Source: Conchocele bisecta (taxonomy: Eukaryota; Mollusca; Bivalvia; Lucinida; Thyasiridae). From it: DNA of 64,000 nucleotides. Both the position numbers and the translations under genes were made by a program. The notes under the pieces were generated by a model. It did no database searches. It saw nothing but the letters and a program-made list of their open reading frames with translations, and had not been told where the DNA came from. The stretch is from positions 14,004,858 through 14,068,857 of the forward strand of contig CM055266.1 of the NCBI GenBank assembly GCA_029237695.1, given 5' to 3'. Positions 60,296-64,000 of the stretch are shown here, piece after piece (position 1 is the stretch's first letter; the number at the start of each line of letters is the position of its first letter).

Positions 60296-60445
60296 ACGTT
60301 GTGGTAATCGGTACTATCGTCCTGATAACTGTCTGCGAAAACTTCCCGCTTACCACATATCATTCAAAATAACCATTAGCAACATTGTGGTAATCGGTAC
60401 TATCGTTCTGATAACTGTCTGCGATCAATTTCCCGCTTACCACCA
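60296..60445. repeat. Direct duplication in the DIRS 3' noncoding region
   Basis: TGTGGTAATCGGTACTATCG / CCTGATAACTGTCTGCGA / TTCCCGCTTACCAC occurs at 60299-60357 and again at 60384-60443 with few changes. Spacing is 85 bp. Confidence 0.85.
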
Positions 60446-60679
60446 TCCCGCGAAAACATTCACTTAAGCCCAACTAACACTAATTCCCTATATATATCTG
60501 CAGATCTATATTACATATGTTGAGTAACCACTCATAATGTATTGTGATCCCCAAAAAATGGTTATCCCTATTCCACAGCTGAAGAACCTTTACATATTAG
60601 ATTCTTAAACTGTGTAACCCCCTTCCACAGCACATTCTCTAAGCTCACTATCCTGGTGCATATTGTGAATGTAAATAAG

Positions 60680-61680
60680 TTAATTTCCAACTATTTGACT
60701 TGCAGCAACCAAAGGACCCAATTTGTACAAATCCTGGCTCTGAACTGACATAGACCGAAGATAGAACTTAGAAAATGTGCTATGTGACTTCCAGCATGCA
60801 GCATTTAAAATGTTAGCAATGGGTGCGTGATTGAAAAATGCCCATGAAGTGCTTACTGCTCGGACTTCATGAGCATTGATCTTAAGCATGGACAATTTCC
60901 GGTTGGATATCCCTTGATAAGCTCTGCGAATAGCAAGGGATATCCATCTGGAGATCGTCGCCTTAGATACTTCACTGTCCCCTACCAGTGGAATAAACAG
61001 CTTACGCCTATTCCTTCGACTGCTGGCTGATATTTTCAGATAATGTTTTATTGCTCTGACGGGGCACAAAGATCCATCTGTATTCTCCTGTCCCAGTAAA
61101 CTGGGGATTTGAAATGGTTCCGGAAGTGACCTACTGCGATGTGTTTTTGGCAAAAAATTGATATCATAAGCCAGTGTCATAATTTTGCCACACTCGTCAA
61201 AGAAAACCCCGTCTGCAGCCAATGCATGCAATTCGCTGCTGCTTTTAGCCGAAGCAAAAGCCAAAAGGAAAGCAGTTTTAATTGACCAGTCTGATATTGA
61301 CGCCTCGTCCATCGGCTCATATGGTCTCTCTGAAAGTGCAAACAAAACACATGTCAAATTCCACTTTGGAGTGACTGATCTAGATACCGGACGCTCCCTC
61401 TCAAAAAACCGCATGAGCTCAGAAATGCGGTTATCTGAACCAACCTCCTTGACCTTTAGGTCACCAAATCTATACGCACTAGCCAGAGCTGAGCGGTACC
61501 CTTTAATTGTGGAAGGTGAGCATTTTTTAACATCAAACAAGTAGATAAAAAATTCTGCTACCTCACCCATAGCGGGATTGCGTGGATCGACCGACCTCTC
61601 GACACACCAGTTAGAGAATACTGACCATTTGGCATCGTAACAGGAGGAAGTTGACGGCCTTCTGGCCCCTGAAATGCAAG
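60680..61680 (-). CDS. DIRS tyrosine recombinase (catalytic Arg replaced)
   Basis: C-terminal third of a 963-codon open frame; only this part is likely the real protein. The core-binding part begins around SCYDAKWSVFSNWC and has CSPSTIKGYRSALASAYRF. The catalytic part shows SSELHAL, INAHEVRAVSTSWAFFNH (His-x2-Arg), CWKSHSTFSKFYL (Trp and the nucleophile Tyr) and a C-terminus at VAASQIVGN. In the first box, where the family has Lys-Arg before the SEL motif, this copy has Lys-Ser-Ser (AGC codon at 61243-61241), so the first catalytic arginine is missing. Strand exchange would probably fail. The frame overlaps the RNase H frame. Confidence 0.82.
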
Positions 61681-63897
61681 TGGCAGCCCTCTCTGAAAAC
61701 TGGTCACCTCTGACAGATTCCCGGATAATCTCCAGGCGCACAGGTTTAGGCACTGGATGTTCTGATGCCACACCTGACCCCTGTGCTGTGATAGGAGATC
61801 TGCATCGAGGGGCAGGATCAGAGGAAGGGCCACTAATAACTCCATCAACTGAGTGAACCAACTTCGCTGTGGCCACCACGGGGCCACCAGAGTCATCTTG
61901 CACCCCGACGCCCTTATCTTCTGCAGGACCCTTGGGATTAGAATAAAAGGGGGAAAAGCATACATGTCCAGATGCCTCCACTCGAAGGACATTGCGTCTA
62001 CCCCCCATGCTGCTGCATCTGGCACCGGGGAGACAAAAAGTGGGAGTTTTGCGTTTACCCTTGTCGCAAACAGGTCCAGCATGGGGTTTCCCCACCTGTT
62101 TATCAGGGCAGCGGCCACATCCCTCCGCAACGCCCACTCTGTGAGCACCGGCTTCGAATCCCTCGACAGGTAATCTGCCAGAACGTTGCTTTTCCCCGCA
62201 ATGTGCCGGGTATGCAGAACTATGTCCCGCTGCCGGCACCAGAGAAGCAGCTGTCTCGTCTCCATGTACAGGAGAGCCGAGTGAGTCCCCCCTTGTTTGT
62301 TCAAGTAAGCAACTACAGTAGTATTGTCTGTTGATACTTGAATAACTTTGCCCTGCACATGCGGTTCTGCTTGGCCCAATGCCAACGTCACGGCCTTCAG
62401 CTCCAGCATGTTTATATGTTCGCGAGCCTGTTCCCGAGACCAGGTGCCCTTGAACAACAGACCCAATGGGTCTAGATGGGCCCCCCCAACCGACTTTCGA
62501 CGCATCCGTCGAGAGAAATAATACTGGTTCCGGTGGGAACATGGGCACACCCTGAATGTATTTGTCCTTGACTGCCCACCACCGGAGGTGTCTCTTCAAA
62601 TCGCTGGACAGCCGGATCAACATATCCAGAGGACAGCGATGAGGTGTCCAATGGAACAGCAGGTAGAACTGCAATGGCCTCAGATGTAACCGGCCCAGAT
62701 CTAGAAAATTTGCTGCTGCATTGAGCACGCCCAGTAATGACAGGAACTTCCGGGCGGTGATTACTGACATATCGAGAATCGAGAACACCAAGTCCAATAT
62801 GCTCTGAGTTCTCTCGAGGGGTACTCTTACTATTCCAACTGAAGTCAGGAAATTCATTCCGACGTAACAAAAGTTCTGACTGGGAATGAGATCCGACTTC
62901 TCCAGGTTTGGAACTAGACCGAGACTGGTGACCGAATGCCAAACTATTGCCAGGTCTTGTAAGAGTACTTCCCTTGACCCCGATGAAGTAACCAGTCGTC
63001 GAAATACTGAAGGAGATTTATTCCCTTCCTTCGATTGACGGCCGCCACCACTTCCATAAGTTTGGTGAATACCTTCGGCGCCGTGGCAATCCCGAATGGG
63101 AGGACCGTAAACTGATATGCCCGACCCTGCCACAGAAAACGAAGGTACTTCCTTGATGTTGGGCGAATGGGAACATGAAGGTACGCGTCCATTAGGTCGA
63201 TGGAGACGGCCCAGTCTCCCAAAGAAATCGTGTTGCGGATTGACTGGGCAGTCTCCATTTTGAAATGGTCCACTACCATGAACTTGTTCAGTGCCGACAA
63301 GTCCAGTACGGGGCGCAGCTTTCCGTTCTTTTTCGGCACTACGAAAAGTCTGCTGTAGTAGCCGGGGCTGGATGTATCCCGGACTACTTCTATCGCTCGT
63401 TTTGCCAGCAGAGATGTGATCTCCTGTTGGAGACAGTTTCTCTTGACTGGATCTCGACAGATCTCGCTCTCGGGTAACGAGACCCGTAGCGGTGGATCCT
63501 CGATAAAAGGTATGCTGTACCCTTTTGCCACAATATCGAGGATCCAACTGCTGTTGGTTATCTCCTCCCATTCGTTGGCGAAGTAAGACAACCTCCCTCC
63601 TACAGGTAGCGAGGAGAATGGTATGTCGAGATCGAGCGATTTTCCCCGCACTACCTCAGAACGACCCCCTACGAGGCCTGGACCTGGAGAAACGAGACCC
63701 CCTATCCCCACCCCTGCCACGCCCTCGCTGGAACCGGCCCCGCTGGCCTGGAGCTGGCGTGGAGGATTGAAACGGTGTAGGCTGTGTAAACCCCCCTGTG
63801 CTAGTGGACGGCTTAGAAAATGCTGCCTGATTGGATTGCATATTCCTTGCCGGAGGGGTGGGTTTGCGTAATCTATGCATCGGGTTTGACAGCACAT
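61558..63897 (-). pseudogene. DIRS reverse transcriptase-RNase H polyprotein with two compensating frameshifts
   Basis: 63897-62944 carries the RT: SRLFVVPKKNGKLRPVLDLS, AVSIDLMDAYLHVPI (catalytic Asp) and LLQYFDDWLLH (YFDD box). The thumb and connection (VGMNFLTSVGIVRVP to RNase H start FLSTDASKVGW) continue in another frame, and 62487-61558 returns to the first frame with INMLELKAVTLALG, VSTDNTTVVAYLNK and HIAGKSNVLADYLSR (RNase H D-E-D-D residues), then DLFATRVNAKLP-type sequence conserved after RNase H in DIRS elements. The switch points lie in a G4 tract (62978-62981) and a G7 tract (62481-62487). One base appears to be lost and one gained. Mutation or homopolymer sequencing error are both possible. 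Confidence 0.85.
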
Positions 63898-64000
63898 TCC
63901 TCTGTCTGTCAGCCAAATCTTCCGCAGCTACCTCCGCACATTTACCCCCTAACAAACTGGGGGATGTCAGCGGGCATGCTCGGAGTGTCTCCCTACCCTG
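63656..64000 (-). CDS. DIRS Gag-like protein, C-terminal part, open at window edge
   Basis: Open from the edge (frame QGRETLRACPLTSPSLLGG...) to a stop at 63656. It has LADRQRNVLSNPMHRLRKP, a Ser/Thr/Pro-rich linker and an RG-rich nucleic-acid-binding tail (RGRFQRGRGRGGDRGSRF). A Ser-Leu-Leu-Gly-x-Lys block followed by an Arg/Gly tail is what I recall at the end of DIRS Gag proteins. It overlaps the RT frame by about 240 bp. Confidence 0.72.
   Translation of the reverse strand, partial: QGRETLRACPLTSPSLLGGKCAEVAAEDLADRQRNVLSNPMHRLRKPTPPARNMQSNQAAFSKPSTSTGGFTQPTPFQSSTPAPGQRGRFQRGRGRGGDRGSRFSRSRPRRGSF

Larger units (their letters stand above)
59516..64000 (-). mobile_element. DIRS-type tyrosine-recombinase retrotransposon (5' end beyond window)
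   Basis: Order on the minus strand: Gag-like end, RT, RNase H, conserved post-RNase H block, tyrosine recombinase, noncoding 3' region, inverted-repeat end. DIRS elements integrate with a tyrosine recombinase instead of an integrase. The overlapping RT-RH and recombinase frames are also typical. The 3' boundary is inferred from the inverted repeats at 59516-59850. The opposite terminus is outside the window. Two indels and a lost catalytic residue argue that this copy is not autonomous. Confidence 0.88.

Noticed and set aside
61185..61544. 119-codon + strand frame
   Set aside because: Antisense shadow of the recombinase.
62550..63571. N-terminal two thirds of the 963-codon minus-strand frame as a real protein
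   Set aside because: It is mostly the shadow of the Gag-RT frames, with only 62487-62981 being true RT-RH sequence in a shifted frame. Real recombinase coding starts near 61680.

Overview
The window is eukaryotic nuclear DNA, most likely from a bivalve mollusc. Reasons: AT-rich, intron-rich genes with very small exons, no bacterial-style operons, and saturation by short palindromic transposons and repeat types that I associate with bivalve genomes (the element with AAGAGGGCCATGATGGCCC and CTCACCTG ends, tRNA-headed SINEs, DIRS elements). The species is not identified.

Host genes occupy only about 2.5 kb. (1) On the + strand, three exons (1354-1436, 2999-3173, 12229-12282) form the 3' end of an ELAPOR1/2-like (KIAA1324 family) endolysosomal membrane protein: its transmembrane helix and complete cytoplasmic tail. 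The rest lies left of the window. (2) On the - strand, four exons between 52363 and 39681 form a complete 225-residue single-pass membrane adaptor of the six-cysteine Shisa-like (STMC6) superfamily, with three PPxY motifs. All splice phases agree. (3) On the - strand, 57764-56287 is a large exon of an OTU-domain cysteine protease whose C-terminus runs into a simple repeat. (4) On the + strand at 55919 there may be a first coding exon of an unrecognised gene.

Autonomous-type transposons: a degraded L1/Tx1-like LINE (45018-41169, - strand) sits in intron 2 of the Shisa-like gene in the sense orientation. A DIRS-type tyrosine-recombinase retrotransposon (64000 to about 59516, - strand) fills the right end. 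Its Gag-like, RT-RNase H and recombinase frames are visible, but it carries two opposite frameshifts in G runs and lacks the first catalytic arginine of the recombinase.

Most of the rest is non-autonomous repeats. Names used below: PalA (ends ACTGTCTGTTYCACG), PalB (ends CGTTTCACTAAACTT), PalC (ends GAGACACGCCATGTG), PalD (ends TTAACCCTTAC), PalE (ends TGTGACTGGAGAAATGGGG), PalG (hAT-type, ends CAGRGCTCCAGATAAG), PalI (ends CACAGGTGGAAGACTCGG), PalJ (ends CAGTGGAACCTCTCTAAACC), PalK (ends TACAGTCRAACCTG), PalN (ends TTAACCCTTTCACCCC), and SINE-F (3' end GGCCGTTAAACACCAA plus CAAA-rich tail). Many are near-perfect foldbacks. Several are nested with recognisable target-site duplications, so insertion order can be read directly; the best case is a PalI relic at 28939-31913 that holds three later insertions. 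Tandem arrays occur at 7.86-8.88, 9.6-10.4, 11.75-12.03, 29.3-31.0 and 35.3-36.4 kb, with long microsatellites at 46.57-46.87 and 55.68-55.79 kb.

No rRNA, functional tRNA, CRISPR or prokaryotic features were found.
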